Source: Superficieibacter sp. 1612_C1 (GTDB lineage Bacteria > Pseudomonadota > Gammaproteobacteria > Enterobacterales > Enterobacteriaceae). Taken from it: 64,000 nt of DNA. The notes under the pieces are model-generated. The model searched no databases, had not been told where the DNA came from, and saw nothing but the letters and a program-made list of their open reading frames with translations. This document shows, piece by piece, positions 43,673-54,222 of this stretch. How positions within the stretch are numbered: the stretch's first letter is position 1; each line of letters starts with the position of its first letter. The translations under genes were made by a program, and so were the position numbers. Location of the stretch: positions 1 to 64,000 of the forward strand of contig NZ_JADGMI010000003.1 of the NCBI RefSeq assembly GCF_015234305.1. Reading direction: 5' to 3'.

Positions 43673-44098
43673 TTACTTCGCCTTCGTCACCTCTTCGCCG
43701 ACCAGGCCGATCTTAAGATAACCCGCCTGATGCAGGGTATCCATCACCTTCATCATCGTTTCATAATCCACAGTTTTATCCGCGCGGAAGAAAATGGTGG
43801 TGTCTTTCTTACCTTCCGTAAGCGTATTCAGCGCATTAACCATCGTTTCATCAGTCACCGGATCGTTACCGATAAACATGCTGTTATCCGCTTTTACCGA
43901 CAGATAAATCGGTTTCTCCGGACGTGGCTGCGGCTGACTGGACGATGCCGGTAAATTCACCTTCACATCAACGGTAGCCAGCGGGGCCGCTACCATGAAG
44001 ATGATCAGCAGAACCAACATCACGTCGATAAACGGCGTGACGTTGATATCGTGCATTTCGCCGTTGTCATCCAGATTTTCATTAAGATGCAAAGCCAT
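43673..44098 (-). CDS. exbD: TonB-system energy transducer ExbD
   Basis: 141 residues, as in E. coli. Single membrane helix near the N-terminus (DINVTPFIDVMLVLLIIFMV) with the essential Asp25-type residue in PFIDVMLVLL, followed by a periplasmic domain (VKADNSMFIGNDPVTDETMV, DKTVDYETMMKVMDTLHQAG). With ExbB it harvests proton motive force for TonB. Starts 6 bp after exbB in the same operon. Confidence 0.97.
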   Translation of the reverse strand: MALHLNENLDDNGEMHDINVTPFIDVMLVLLIIFMVAAPLATVDVKVNLPASSSQPQPRPEKPIYLSVKADNSMFIGNDPVTDETMVNALNTLTEGKKDTTIFFRADKTVDYETMMKVMDTLHQAGYLKIGLVGEEVTKAK

Positions 44099-44104
44099 GC
44101 TGCA

Positions 44105-44839
44105 TTAACCTAAACGGAGTTTCTGAGTAGAACGAACCGGTTGCGCAGCGTTGCTGGCGTCCAGATCGAGATCGCGGCTCTGAAGCAGCAGGATCTGCGC
44201 GGCAACATCGCCGAGCGTCGCTTTATAGCTGCCGATCATGCGGGCAAAGATGTTGTAGATCACCACCGCCGGGATTGCCGCGACCAGGCCAATTGCCGTC
44301 GCCAGCAGCGCTTCCGCGATACCGGGTGCCACAACCGCCAGGTTAGTGGTCTGGGTCTGGGCGATGCCGATAAAGCTGTTCATAATCCCCCACACCGTAC
44401 CAAACAGGCCGACGAACGGAGAGATCGCGCCGATGGTCGCCAGATAGCCATTCCCGCGCCCCATATGACGGCCAAACGCCGCCACGCGACGTTCCAGACG
44501 GAAACCGGTACGCTCTTTAATACCTTCGTTATCGGATGAGCCCGCGGAAAGTTCCAGCTCGTTCTGTGCTTCATACAGCAGACGGGTGCTCAGACTTCTG
44601 CTGTGGAAGGAAGAGGCGATTTCGCTGGCCTGATCCAGAGAGCGGGCTTCTGCCAGCTGCTGCTGCTCACGCTTGATACGACGCTTGTGCGCCAGCATTT
44701 CCGCGCTCTTGCTGAAGAAAATAGCCCAGGTGACGACCGATGCCAGGATCAGGCCAATCATCACAATTTTAACCACGATGTCGGCATGTTGATACATACC
44801 CAGAACGGAGAGATCCGTCTGCATCAAATTATTACCCAC
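44105..44839 (-). CDS. exbB: TonB-system energy transducer ExbB
   Basis: 244 residues from GTG at 44839 (VGNNLMQTDLSVLGMYQHAD), the same unusual start as in E. coli, behind GGAGATTGAGA; an ATG six codons upstream is not used in relatives. Three membrane helices: VIGLILASVVTWAIFF-type TM1, TM2 in YLATIGAISPFVGLFGTVWG and TM3 in EALLATAIGLVAAIPAVVIY. It forms the pentameric pore around ExbD. A Fur-like box precedes it. Confidence 0.97.
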   Translation of the reverse strand: MGNNLMQTDLSVLGMYQHADIVVKIVMIGLILASVVTWAIFFSKSAEMLAHKRRIKREQQQLAEARSLDQASEIASSFHSRSLSTRLLYEAQNELELSAGSSDNEGIKERTGFRLERRVAAFGRHMGRGNGYLATIGAISPFVGLFGTVWGIMNSFIGIAQTQTTNLAVVAPGIAEALLATAIGLVAAIPAVVIYNIFARMIGSYKATLGDVAAQILLLQSRDLDLDASNAAQPVRSTQKLRLG

Positions 44840-44902
44840 TCTCAATCTCCAGGACACAAGTCACAAAATCTGAGCATAATAATATCAAAACAGTGTCGAA
44901 TT

Positions 44903-44921
44903 GATAGTAGTTCTCATTAGT
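44903..44921 (-). promoter_or_regulatory. Fur-like box upstream of exbB
   Basis: GATAGTAGTTCTCATTAGT matches about two thirds of the 19-bp Fur consensus, 64 bp upstream of the exbB start. E. coli exbBD is Fur-repressed, so the site is expected. Confidence 0.65.
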
Positions 44922-45035
44922 ATTTACATATTGCCGTAAATTCCGCTCATTTTCCTTGCGCTTACGCAGTAAAAAAGCGGTCAGCCGAATTAAGGGAAAT
45001 TTTTATTCTGAATATGCCGCCAGGCGGATGCATAA

Positions 45036-46277
<1,242 letters not shown>

Positions 46278-46409
46278 TAATAGGGCCAGGACGCACATCT
46301 TTTCGCAACTCAACAGTGGAAAAGTCTGCAACGCTGCGTCCGGGATCAACAATGCCCGGACCAATAAGGGATAGAATCGTCGAATAGATGCTGTTTCACG
46401 GGAAAGTTC

Positions 46410-47069
46410 ATGGCTGTTATTCATAATATCGTCGCCGCGCTCTGGCAGCATGATTTTGCTGCCCTGGCGAATCCGCACATTATTGGTGTCGTCTATCTGG
46501 TCATGTTTGCCACCTTGTTTCTGGAAAACGGTCTGCTACCCGCCTCTTTTTTACCCGGAGACAGCCTGTTGCTGCTGGCCGGGGCGCTGATTGCCAGAGA
46601 CGTGATGGGCTTTGTTCCCACCATTGCCATACTGACGACGGCAGCAAGCCTTGGCTGCTGGTTAAGCTACGCTCAGGGCCGCTGGCTGGGAAACACCCGT
46701 GTGGTAAAAGGCTGGCTGGCTCAGCTTCCTGATAAATATCACCAGCGGGCCACCTGCATGTTTGATCGTCACGGCCTGCTGGCACTACTGGCCGGGCGCT
46801 TTCTGGCATTTGTCAGAACGTTACTGCCAACGATGGCGGGTATCTCCGGTCTGTCAAACCGTCGCTTTCAGTTCTTTAACTGGCTGAGCGGCCTGCTATG
46901 GGTGCTGGTTGTCACCAGTTTTGGCTATGCGCTAAGCATGATCCCGTTTGTGAAGCGTCATGAGGACCAGGTGATGACCTTCCTGATGATCCTGCCGATT
47001 TTCCTGCTGGTCGCCGGATTGCTGGGGACCATTATCCTCGTCGTGAAAAAGAAATACTGTAACGCCTGA
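46410..47069 (+). CDS. yghB: DedA-family membrane protein YghB
   Basis: 219 residues, same as E. coli YghB. DedA signature: [20 protein letters not shown] with the conserved Glu and Gly-Asp, [15 protein letters not shown], and the second half [20 protein letters not shown] with the Arg residues essential in this family. About five membrane segments. DedA proteins act in membrane lipid flipping and proton-motive-force maintenance. AAAGTTC precedes the ATG at 46410. Convergent with yqhC. Confidence 0.95.
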   Translation: MAVIHNIVAALWQHDFAALANPHIIGVVYLVMFATLFLENGLLPASFLPGDSLLLLAGALIARDVMGFVPTIAILTTAASLGCWLSYAQGRWLGNTRVVKGWLAQLPDKYHQRATCMFDRHGLLALLAGRFLAFVRTLLPTMAGISGLSNRRFQFFNWLSGLLWVLVVTSFGYALSMIPFVKRHEDQVMTFLMILPIFLLVAGLLGTIILVVKKKYCNA

Positions 47070-47077
47070 CGTTCCCG

Positions 47078-47102
47078 CGCCGGGCGGCTGAACCTGCCCG
47101 GC
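47078..47102. terminator. hairpin between yghB and yqhC
   Basis: GCCGGGCGG and CCTGCCCGGC face each other around a short loop between convergent genes, ending at the yqhC stop. Confidence 0.6.
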
Positions 47103-48001
47103 TACATTCCCTGAATCATTCGGATCCGCGCCGCATCTTCTCCCGGCGTCATGCCAAAATAGCGCTTAAATTCGCGGCTGAACTGCGACGCGCTTTCATA
47201 GCCTACCCGCATCGCCGCCGCGCTGGCCTTCATTCCGTCATGGATCATCAGCATCCGCGCTTTATGCAGCCGGTACGACTTCAGATACTGCAACGGCGAG
47301 GTGCTGGTCACCGACTTAAAGTTATGATGAAACGCCGACACGCTCATATTCGCTTCAGCAGCAAGCTGATCGACACTCAGATTCTCAGTGTAATGGCTTT
47401 CAATTCGTTTTAAGACCCGGCTAATCAGGCTGAAATGGGTCTGGCGGCTGACCAGCGCCAGCAGCGCCCCGCCGCGTGGGCCGGTTAATACGTGGTAAAG
47501 GATTTCGCGGATGATCTGCCTGCCAAGAATACGTGCATCCAGCGGACGCTTCATGACGTCCAGCAGCCGCTCGGCGGCGCACAGGATCTCATCCGTCAGC
47601 ACGGAGGAGTTAATCCCGCTTGCCGACTCGCCCGGCTGAAAGCGCTCGTCCTCGCCAATGTCCATCAGCAGTTCCTGCAACTGCAATATATCGACGTTCA
47701 GGCGAATCCCGGCCAGCGGGATGTCCGGCGTGGCGTACGTCTCGCATTCAAACGGCAGCGGGACGGTGAGCAGCAGATATTCATTGGCGTCATAACGAAA
47801 TACGCGCTCATTGATATAGCCAATTTTATGGCCGGAAAAGAGAAATACGATCCCCGGCTGGTACATCACCGGTGTACGGGTGCCGGGCTGCGTACCGTAG
47901 AGCAGACGTACGTCCGGCAGCAGCGCGCTGAGCGATTTTTCGTTATTTCTGAGCAGGTTAATTTTTTCGGTAAGTTGCTGACAGATTTCCTGACGATTCA
48001 T
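47102..48001 (-). CDS. yqhC: AraC-family activator of yqhD-dkgA, YqhC
   Basis: 299 residues. Sensor domain of the YqhC/GadX-like cupin type ([40 protein letters not shown]), then two helix-turn-helix motifs: [20 protein letters not shown] and [20 protein letters not shown], ending [10 protein letters not shown]. In E. coli YqhC senses reactive aldehydes (glyoxal, furfural, HOCl products) and activates yqhD-dkgA, which are divergent here in the same way, with 173 bp between. Confidence 0.93.
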   Translation of the reverse strand: MNRQEICQQLTEKINLLRNNEKSLSALLPDVRLLYGTQPGTRTPVMYQPGIVFLFSGHKIGYINERVFRYDANEYLLLTVPLPFECETYATPDIPLAGIRLNVDILQLQELLMDIGEDERFQPGESASGINSSVLTDEILCAAERLLDVMKRPLDARILGRQIIREILYHVLTGPRGGALLALVSRQTHFSLISRVLKRIESHYTENLSVDQLAAEANMSVSAFHHNFKSVTSTSPLQYLKSYRLHKARMLMIHDGMKASAAAMRVGYESASQFSREFKRYFGMTPGEDAARIRMIQGM

Positions 48002-48174
48002 AACCGGTCACCTCCGGGGCGCAATTTCACCCGTTTAGTCTGCCCGTATTTAACGCCTTTCTCCAGCACTATGGAGAAATGGGCAAGAGAACGGCAGGAA
48101 TATGCATTGAGAGCTCGCTATCGCAAGACCACAATGAAAGCCTCAGTTTTTTTACCTACTTAAGGGAACGAGCA

Positions 48175-49338
48175 ATGAATAATTTTACTCTGCATACCCC
48201 CACCCGCATTCTGTTTGGTAAAGGCGCGATTGCCGACCTGCGCGATCAAATCCCATCTGATGCCCGCGTCCTCATCACCTACGGCGGCGGCAGCGTTAAA
48301 AAAACCGGCGTACTGGATCAGGTTCACAGCGCGCTGGCCGGGCTGGACGTGCGTGAATTTGGCGGCATCGAGCCGAACCCGTCTTACGAAACGCTGATGA
48401 ACGCGGTGAAAATCGCCCGCGACGAGAACATCACTTTCCTGCTGGCGGTCGGCGGCGGTTCCGTGCTTGATGGCACTAAATTCATCGCCGCTGCCGCACA
48501 CTACGCGGACGGCGTCGATCCGTGGCACATTCTGCAAACCAGCGGCAGCGACATTCGCAGCGCGATTCCAATGGGTTCCGTACTGACTCTCCCGGCTACC
48601 GGTTCCGAGTCCAATAAAGGCGCGGTCATTTCCCGTAAAACCACCGGCGACAAACAGGCATTCCATTCGCCGTTCGTTCAGCCGGTCTTCGCCGTGCTCG
48701 ATCCGGTTTATACCTACACTCTGCCGCCGCGTCAGGTCGCCAATGGCGTGGTTGATGCCTTTGTGCATACCGTTGAGCAATACATCACGTATCCGGTGAA
48801 CGCGAAAATTCAGGACCGTTTTGCCGAAGGCATTCTGCTGACGCTGGTAGAAGATGGCCCGAAAGCGTTACAGGAACCGGAAAACTACGATGTCCGCGCT
48901 AACGTGATGTGGGCCGCGACCCAGGCGCTGAATGGTCTGATTGGTGCAGGTGTGCCGCAGGACTGGGCTACCCATATGCTCGGCCACGAACTGACCGCGA
49001 TGCATGGTCTCGATCACGCGCAAACCCTGGCGGTCGTTCTGCCTGCGCTGTGGAATGAAAAACGCGACGCCAAACGCGGCAAGCTGCTGCAATATGCCGA
49101 GCGCGTCTGGAACATCACCGACGGCAGCGAAGACGAGCGCATTGATGCCGCCATCGCCGCTACCCGCAACTTCTTCGAACAGCTTGGCGTGCCGACCCGC
49201 CTTTCCGGCTACGGCCTGGACGGTAGCTCCATCCCGGCGCTGCTGGCAAAACTGGAAGAACACGGCATGACCGCGCTGGGCGAACACGGCGATATTACCC
49301 TTGATGTCAGCCGTCGTATTTACGAAGCGGCGCGCTAA
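48175..49338 (+). CDS. yqhD: NADPH-dependent aldehyde reductase YqhD
   Basis: 387 residues from ATG at 48175 (MNNFTLHTPTRILFGKGAI), behind AAGGGAACGAGCA. Iron-type alcohol dehydrogenase: nucleotide motif AVGGGSVLDGTKF, metal ligands in NGVVDAFVHTVEQY (Asp, His) and MLGHELTAMHGLDHAQTLAV (His, His). It reduces short aldehydes such as acrolein, glyoxal, methylglyoxal, butanal and furfural with NADPH. First gene of the yqhD-dkgA operon under YqhC. Confidence 0.97.
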   Translation: MNNFTLHTPTRILFGKGAIADLRDQIPSDARVLITYGGGSVKKTGVLDQVHSALAGLDVREFGGIEPNPSYETLMNAVKIARDENITFLLAVGGGSVLDGTKFIAAAAHYADGVDPWHILQTSGSDIRSAIPMGSVLTLPATGSESNKGAVISRKTTGDKQAFHSPFVQPVFAVLDPVYTYTLPPRQVANGVVDAFVHTVEQYITYPVNAKIQDRFAEGILLTLVEDGPKALQEPENYDVRANVMWAATQALNGLIGAGVPQDWATHMLGHELTAMHGLDHAQTLAVVLPALWNEKRDAKRGKLLQYAERVWNITDGSEDERIDAAIAATRNFFEQLGVPTRLSGYGLDGSSIPALLAKLEEHGMTALGEHGDITLDVSRRIYEAAR

Positions 49339-49439
49339 CCATTTTATCTTCCGACTTTCGTTTTTGACTTTTTCGTCCAGACTTAATGCACACAACTTCG
49401 CCGGGATCGCTCCGGCGAGTTTCCAATAAGGAGGAATGC

Positions 49440-50267
49440 ATGACACATCCAGGCATAATCAAACTTCAGGACGGCAACGTAATGCCACAACTGGGTCTCG
49501 GCGTGTGGAAAGCAGGCAATGACGAGGTAGTCCAGGCTATTCATAAAGCGCTGGAAGTGGGCTATCGCTCGATTGATACCGCTGCCGCGTACAAAAATGA
49601 AGATGGTGTAGGGAAAGCGTTACAGAGCGCGGGCGTACCGCGCGGCGAGATTTTCGTTACCACTAAACTGTGGAATGACGATCAAAAACGTCCTGCCGAA
49701 GCCTTGCAGGAGAGTCTCGACAAGCTGCAACTCGATCATGTGGATCTGTATCTGATGCACTGGCCGGTTCCGGCCATCGATCGCTATGTACAGGCGTGGG
49801 AAGGGATGATCGATCTGCAAAAACAGGGGCTGGTAAAAAGTATTGGCGTCTGCAACTTTCAGATCAACCATCTGCAACGGCTGATTGATGAAACGGGCGT
49901 TACGCCGGTGATCAACCAGATCGAACTGCATCCGCTGCTGCAACAGCGCCAGCTTCATGCGTGGAACGCCACGCATAAGATCCAGACCGAATCCTGGAGT
50001 CCGCTGGCGCAAGGCGGCGAAGGTGTGTTCGATCAGAAAGTGATCCGCCAGCTTGCCGATAAATACGGCAAGACCCCGGCGCAGATCGTCATTCGCTGGC
50101 ACCTCGACAACGGTCTGGTGGTGATCCCGAAATCAGTCACGCCGTCCCGTATTGTGGAAAACTTCAACGTCTGGGACTTCCGCCTCGACAAAGACGAGCT
50201 GGGCGAAATCGCCAAACTGGACCAGGGTAAACGCCTGGGACCGGATCCGGATCAGTTCGGCGGCTGA
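49440..50267 (+). CDS. dkgA: 2,5-diketo-D-gluconate reductase A / aldo-keto reductase
   Basis: 275 residues from ATG at 49440, with TAAGGAGGAATGC upstream. AKR fold with catalytic tetrad in DTAAAYKNEDGVGKAL (Asp, Tyr), TTKLWNDD (Lys) and LYLMHWPVP (His); cofactor motif VIPKSVTPSRIVENFNVWDF. It reduces methylglyoxal, beta-keto esters and 2,5-diketogluconate with NADPH. It is 101 bp after yqhD. Its 3' end overlaps the convergent lipoprotein gene by 16 bp. Confidence 0.96.
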   Translation: MTHPGIIKLQDGNVMPQLGLGVWKAGNDEVVQAIHKALEVGYRSIDTAAAYKNEDGVGKALQSAGVPRGEIFVTTKLWNDDQKRPAEALQESLDKLQLDHVDLYLMHWPVPAIDRYVQAWEGMIDLQKQGLVKSIGVCNFQINHLQRLIDETGVTPVINQIELHPLLQQRQLHAWNATHKIQTESWSPLAQGGEGVFDQKVIRQLADKYGKTPAQIVIRWHLDNGLVVIPKSVTPSRIVENFNVWDFRLDKDELGEIAKLDQGKRLGPDPDQFGG

Positions 50268-50707
50268 TTGCCCGTCACCTTGTTGATATCAACCTGATGA
50301 CACACTTCCGGCGGCGACAATTCTGTCGCTGCCGGCAACTGGCAGATAACGCCAATTTCCACCCCGTCCAGCTCATGCGCATTGCCTAATCTACCTGCGG
50401 CAAGATAGTCATACTGCTGCGTTGCCGTCTGAAAATGTAGCTCCGCACGATGCATCCAGTCCATCGGCCCTAATGGCAGGAAAAAAACCCATTTATGCTT
50501 CGCAGGAAAGGAAAAACGCCCGTTGTTGTCAGACAAGGCGCTTGTCTCTCCGGCATTGCTCGAATACGTCACACTCGCCCCCGCCAACGGCTGTCCGTGA
50601 CTATCCAGCAGCTTCCCTTCCACCATCGGCTGACTTTGATAGTGCGTTACGCACCCGCTTTGCAGCAGGGCGACTAATATAAGGCCCAGACAAAATCGTT
50701 TTTGCAT
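50252..50707 (-). CDS. lipoprotein with carboxypeptidase-regulatory-like domain
   Basis: 151 residues. Signal peptide MQKRFCLGLILVALLQSGCV with lipobox LQSGC. The mature part holds one beta-sandwich, VEGKLLDSHGQPLAGASVTY followed by SALSDNNGRFSFPA, the CarboxypepD_reg (transthyretin-like) pattern. The C-terminal part has a Cys pair (GVICQLP, PPEVCHQ). Likely outer-membrane anchored. Convergent with dkgA. Function unknown. Confidence 0.75.
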   Translation of the reverse strand: MQKRFCLGLILVALLQSGCVTHYQSQPMVEGKLLDSHGQPLAGASVTYSSNAGETSALSDNNGRFSFPAKHKWVFFLPLGPMDWMHRAELHFQTATQQYDYLAAGRLGNAHELDGVEIGVICQLPAATELSPPEVCHQVDINKVTGNQPPN

Positions 50708-50914
50708 CCTTTTTCTCGCGTCATTAATCCCTCTTTATTGACTACCGTTTCGGTTGTTAAGTCAATGAGTCGTGCGCTTTTCAGAAATCATTCATTCCTG
50801 CCGGGGTTAGGGCGTTGCAAGATAGACTGCAATTATTCCTGACCAACATATATAGAGAATCCCGATCCAACTTACAGATGCAGAACATGCACAGGTCGAA
50901 CGGATAATTGATAC
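50708..50914. other. short decayed segment before the DUF3828-like fragment
   Basis: About 200 bp. A few codons in another frame (TDAEHAQVERIIDTCINI) hint at a lost N-terminal part of the following gene or an unrelated relic. Confidence 0.35.
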
Positions 50915-51238
50915 TTGTATAAATATCAGTACATAATCTCTAACGATTCTGGAGATGACTATCCAGAATATTTGTTAAACAATCCGATTTGTGATTGCAA
51001 TTTTGATCAGCATCCTGAGGTCGAAAATATCAGTATTGTTAGAAAAAAAGCGGATGTCGTCAGGGTTCGGGTTCGTTTCTCACTTGATGATCAACAGCAT
51101 AAGGAGCAGGACTTTATTCTGCATCGCATCAGTGATAAATGGATTATTGACGACATTATTCCTTCTGGCAGTAGTAGTCTGGTTCAACGGATGCAAAATG
51201 TTATTAACCAGCATAAATCATCAACGGAGACACAATGA
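50915..51238 (+). pseudogene. DUF3828/YqhG-like C-terminal fragment
   Basis: The frame from TTG at 50915 encodes EYLLNNPICDCNFDQHPEVE, then VRVRVRFSLDDQQHKEQDFI and ISDKWIIDDIIPSGSSSLV. This is the DUF3828 repeat end of YqhG-type proteins (NPICDC, VRVRF, W-x-IDDI). A stop at 50904 and no signal peptide or ribosome site show the N-terminal part is missing. It sits where yqhG lies in E. coli. It overlaps the HIT gene by 4 bp. Confidence 0.6.
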
Positions 51239-51705
51239 TGAACTGTATTTTTTGCCAGATCGTTGAAGGTAAAGCCCCCTGCCATAAAATCTGGGAAGAC
51301 GATCACCATCTGGCGTTTCTATCCATCTTTCCCAACACCGAAGGTTTTACGGTAGTGATCCCGAAAAAACACTATCCGAGCTATGCATTCGATCTGCCAC
51401 CGCAGGCGCTGGCAGATTTAGCCCTCGCCACGCAGAAGGTGGCGAAACTGCTGGATCGCGCTTTCCCTGACGTGGGCCGTACCGGGATGTTTTTTGAAGG
51501 CTTCGGCGTGGATCACGTTCACAGTAAACTCAGCCCGATGCACGGCACCGGCGATATGACGCAGTGGAGGCCGATCGAGGCGCGAAAGACGACGTATTTT
51601 ACGCAGTACGAAGGCTATCTTTCTTCACACGACTGTGAGCGAGCGGACGATGAGAAACTGGCGGCGCTGGCAGCTCGTATTCGGCAGCTGCCGGTAGCGG
51701 AATGA
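51235..51705 (+). CDS. HIT-family (histidine-triad) hydrolase
   Basis: 156 residues from ATG at 51235 or 51238. HIT domain: NCIFCQIVEGKAPCHKIWED, NTEGFTVVIPKKHYPSYAFD, and the motif VDHVHSKLSPMHG, in which the first two histidines of the triad are present and the third is replaced by Leu, with a His five residues on. Classical members hydrolyse nucleotide phosphoramidates; the altered triad may change activity. Overlaps the preceding fragment's stop. No partner gene indicates its substrate. Confidence 0.85.
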   Translation: MMNCIFCQIVEGKAPCHKIWEDDHHLAFLSIFPNTEGFTVVIPKKHYPSYAFDLPPQALADLALATQKVAKLLDRAFPDVGRTGMFFEGFGVDHVHSKLSPMHGTGDMTQWRPIEARKTTYFTQYEGYLSSHDCERADDEKLAALAARIRQLPVAE

Positions 51706-51738
51706 TGTGCCGGGCTCGCAGACGATAAGGAATGGCCC

Positions 51739-52311
51739 GTGAAAAACTGGCGGCTATGTTTTTTCCTGCTGGCGCTGGGCGTCTTTAGCCAGGCCACATG
51801 GTGCAGTGAAACGCCTGAGCAGGCGATTACGCGTATTTATCATTCGCCACAGGATTCGATGAATTATGACATCGGGCTGCGTGGTGAAATGTTAGAGAAC
51901 CACCGCACTGCGTCCGTCGCCAGTAAACCGCTTTTTAGCACCCTGCCTGATGCGCTATGTTTATGTAATAACCCGGACGATATCTCCGTCGAAATACGTC
52001 ATGTATTGCCTTATAGCAATCGGTTTGCCGAGGCACACATTACCCTGAACGAGAAAAAACGCTCGCATTCGATGAAGATTCAGCTTTTTAAACCGCACGA
52101 TCGCTGGCTGCTGACAGATGTTGATAACCTCGACGATCCATTGCCTTCTCTGATGTGGCAACGTCGTGATGACACGCAATCGAAACTATTATTAGCCCCG
52201 CAATTAGCGACTAATAGTCACAAGGTAGAAGATGTTGCTATTTCTGAATTACTGGCCAATCCGGATAAATACCATCAGAAAAAGTACGCTTACGGGGTTA
52301 CGCTATTTTAG
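51739..52311 (+). CDS. YqhG-like exported protein (DUF3828 type)
   Basis: 190 residues from GTG at 51739, behind ATAAGGAATGGCCC. Signal peptide of about 22 residues (MKNWRLCFFLLALGVFSQATW). The mature part starts SETPEQAITRIYHSPQ and contains ALCLCNNPDDISVEIRHVLP and AHITLNEKKRSHSMKIQLF, then HDRWLLTDVDN, the DUF3828 pattern of YqhG. E. coli YqhG has two such repeats and is over 300 residues; this has one and a short tail, so it may be truncated. Position before ygiQ fits. Confidence 0.65.
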   Translation: MKNWRLCFFLLALGVFSQATWCSETPEQAITRIYHSPQDSMNYDIGLRGEMLENHRTASVASKPLFSTLPDALCLCNNPDDISVEIRHVLPYSNRFAEAHITLNEKKRSHSMKIQLFKPHDRWLLTDVDNLDDPLPSLMWQRRDDTQSKLLLAPQLATNSHKVEDVAISELLANPDKYHQKKYAYGVTLF

Positions 52312-52371
52312 GTTTTGAACATGCTGCGATTTACGCCAATAAAGATGAAATACAGCGCGAAAAAGGTTTCT

Positions 52372-52484
52372 GGCTGAAGAGATTCAAACGCTGGATGCAA
52401 AGGTGAGTTAATTACAGCAGGACGTTGAAGCACTGCGCCCGGAAGTTCAGTCTGCAAAAGATGAAGCGGCAAGAGCGCAATGAA
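52372..52484 (+). pseudogene. YqhH-like lipoprotein remnant
   Basis: The plus strand encodes EEIQTLDAKVS, an in-frame TAA, then LQQDVEALRPEVQSAKDEAA, the coiled-coil heptads of the Lpp-like protein YqhH. The signal peptide and lipobox part and the C-terminal end are gone. In E. coli yqhH lies between yqhG and ygiQ, so this is the degraded local copy. Confidence 0.6.
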
Positions 52485-52536
52485 GGATCGGTAGCAGGGT
52501 ATACACCAATCCGCCGCGTTTGTAATAAAACGATCT

Positions 52537-52559
52537 GCCCGGCAGAAACGCTGCCGGGC
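52537..52559. terminator. terminator after ygiQ
   Basis: GCCCGGCAG (52537-52545) and CTGCCGGGC (52551-52559) form a 9-bp stem with a 5-nt loop just past the ygiQ stop on the minus strand. Confidence 0.75.
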
Positions 52560-52566
52560 CAACCCT

Positions 52567-53574
52567 TTAACGCCCCGCCGATTTCACGCGTTTTTTATTC
52601 GCCGCCAGCCCCTGCCGCTGATGCGCCACCGGCGTATGCTTAGTCAACGCCGGACGGGTAGTGCGGTTCTGCCGCCGTGCTTCGCGCATCTCCTCAAGGG
52701 TCGGCGCAGGCACCAGACATTCGCGGCGTCCGCCGATCAGATGCTTTTTGCCCATCGTTTCCAGCGCCTGACGGATCAGCGGCCAGTTAGCCGGATCGTG
52801 ATAGCGCAGTAGCGCCTTATGCAAACGCCGCTGTTTATCGCCCTTCGGCACCACCACATCTTCACTCTTATAGTCGATTTTACCCAGCGGGTTTTTGCCG
52901 GTGTAATACATGGTCGTTGAGTTTGCCAGCGGCGACGGATAGAAGTTCTGCACCTGATCCAGACGGAAGCGGTGACGCTTCAGCCACAGCGCCAGGTTGA
53001 CCATATCCTCATCCTCCGTGCCCGGATGTGCGGAGATGAAATAGGGGATCAGATACTGCTCTTTACCCGCCTGCTTCGAATAGGTGTCAAACAGTTCCTT
53101 AAAGCGATCATAGCTGCCCATCCCCGGCTTCATCATCTTCGATAATGGACCCGCTTCCGTGTGCTCCGGCGCAATCTTCAGGTAGCCGCCCACATGATAC
53201 GTCGCCAGCTCTTTGATGTAGCGCGGGTCAGCCACGGCCAGGTCGTAACGCACACCGGAGGCGATCAGGATCTTCTTCACACCTTGCAAATCGCGGGCGC
53301 GACGATAAAGGTCGATCGTCGGCTGATGGTTGGTATCCATATGCGGACAGATTTCCGGATACACGCACGACAGGCGACGACAGGTCTGTTCCGCGCGCGG
53401 CGAGGTACAGCGCAGCATATACATATTGGCCGTCGGCCCGCCGAGATCGGAAATCACCCCGGTAAAACCCGGTACAGAATCGCGGATCGCTTCGATCTCA
53501 TTGATGATGGAGTCTTCCGAGCGGCTCTGGATAATGCGCCCTTCATGCTCGGTGATCGAGCAGAGCGAGCACCC
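52567..53574 (-). pseudogene. ygiQ: YgiQ radical-SAM protein, 5' part cut off by an insertion
   Basis: The remaining about 335 residues match the C-terminal half of E. coli YgiQ (about 739 residues): [94 protein letters not shown]. Similarity begins abruptly at GCSLCSI, that is inside the radical-SAM Cys motif (normally RGCFGGCSFCSI), so the first Cys and the N-terminal 390 or so residues are lost. The codons before it (MIRII) are foreign. The radical-SAM cluster cannot form, so the gene is non-functional. Confidence 0.92.
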
Positions 53575-53688
53575 TATAATTCTGATCATTTAGAAATTTT
53601 TTTGCGTTTAAAATCAATGAATTGAAAGATTTCATTTTTCTAAGTCTGATAAAACAGATGAAAACCCAACTGACTATACTCATAAAAC

Positions 53689-54018
53689 TCAATCTTTGCG
53701 CTGCTGTACGATACCAGTAATTACAGGCGCCGAGTTTAACATCATGAAAAGTAGCCCAATAATGAATGACGCAACGCCAGCTGCGGTGCCTAACTTCTGA
53801 CTGAACACCATTGAAACAAAGTACATATTTGGGATAAAAACGGACATAGCAATCACGAAAAGTAACTTATTCAGATAATTATTTATTCGGGTCTTAACCT
53901 CAACTCTATCATAAAAAGCCATCGAAACGTAAGCAGTTATCAGTGAATAAAAAGACCATGTCATATAGTTAACCGATTCATTAAATGCCTCTCGCAAAAG
54001 CAAAGCACTTTCTGTCAT
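53689..54018 (-). CDS. small integral membrane protein, 109 residues
   Basis: Three predicted membrane helices: YMTWSFYSLITAYVSMAFYD, LLFVIAMSVFIPNMYFVSMV and AAGVASFIIGLLFMMLNSAP. N-terminus acidic, C-terminus IVQQRKD. GAGGTAGGG lies before the ATG at 54018. No family recognised. It is downstream of the KAP NTPase gene on the same strand but beyond that gene's terminator, so it is its own unit. It is the first gene inside the DNA inserted in ygiQ. Confidence 0.6.
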   Translation of the reverse strand: MTESALLLREAFNESVNYMTWSFYSLITAYVSMAFYDRVEVKTRINNYLNKLLFVIAMSVFIPNMYFVSMVFSQKLGTAAGVASFIIGLLFMMLNSAPVITGIVQQRKD

Positions 54019-54222
54019 TCCCTACCTCATTAAATCAATAGAAAATAAATCTGAATAATTTATTTTTAAAAGAAAAGAACACAACATAACTTCAGTAGTT
54101 ATGATTAATCCCTGAATGATTATTTCTTAGCAAGATATAACATGCTTAATGTATATCAGGCAATAAAAAAACTCCCAAAGACCACCGCTGTGGTCTTCAG
54201 GTATAGGATTTAAAGAACGAAC
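54019..54222 (-). terminator. terminator region of the KAP NTPase gene
   Basis: AAGACCAC (54178-54185) pairs with GTGGTCTT (54190-54197). On the minus strand the stem is followed by TGGGAGTTTTTTTATTG, a clear rho-independent terminator at 54,166-54,197. The rest of the region is AT-rich, without genes. Confidence 0.8.

Noticed and set aside
43507..43716. 69-residue frame over the BIME between yghA and exbD
   Set aside because: It consists mostly of REP sequence and is not coding.
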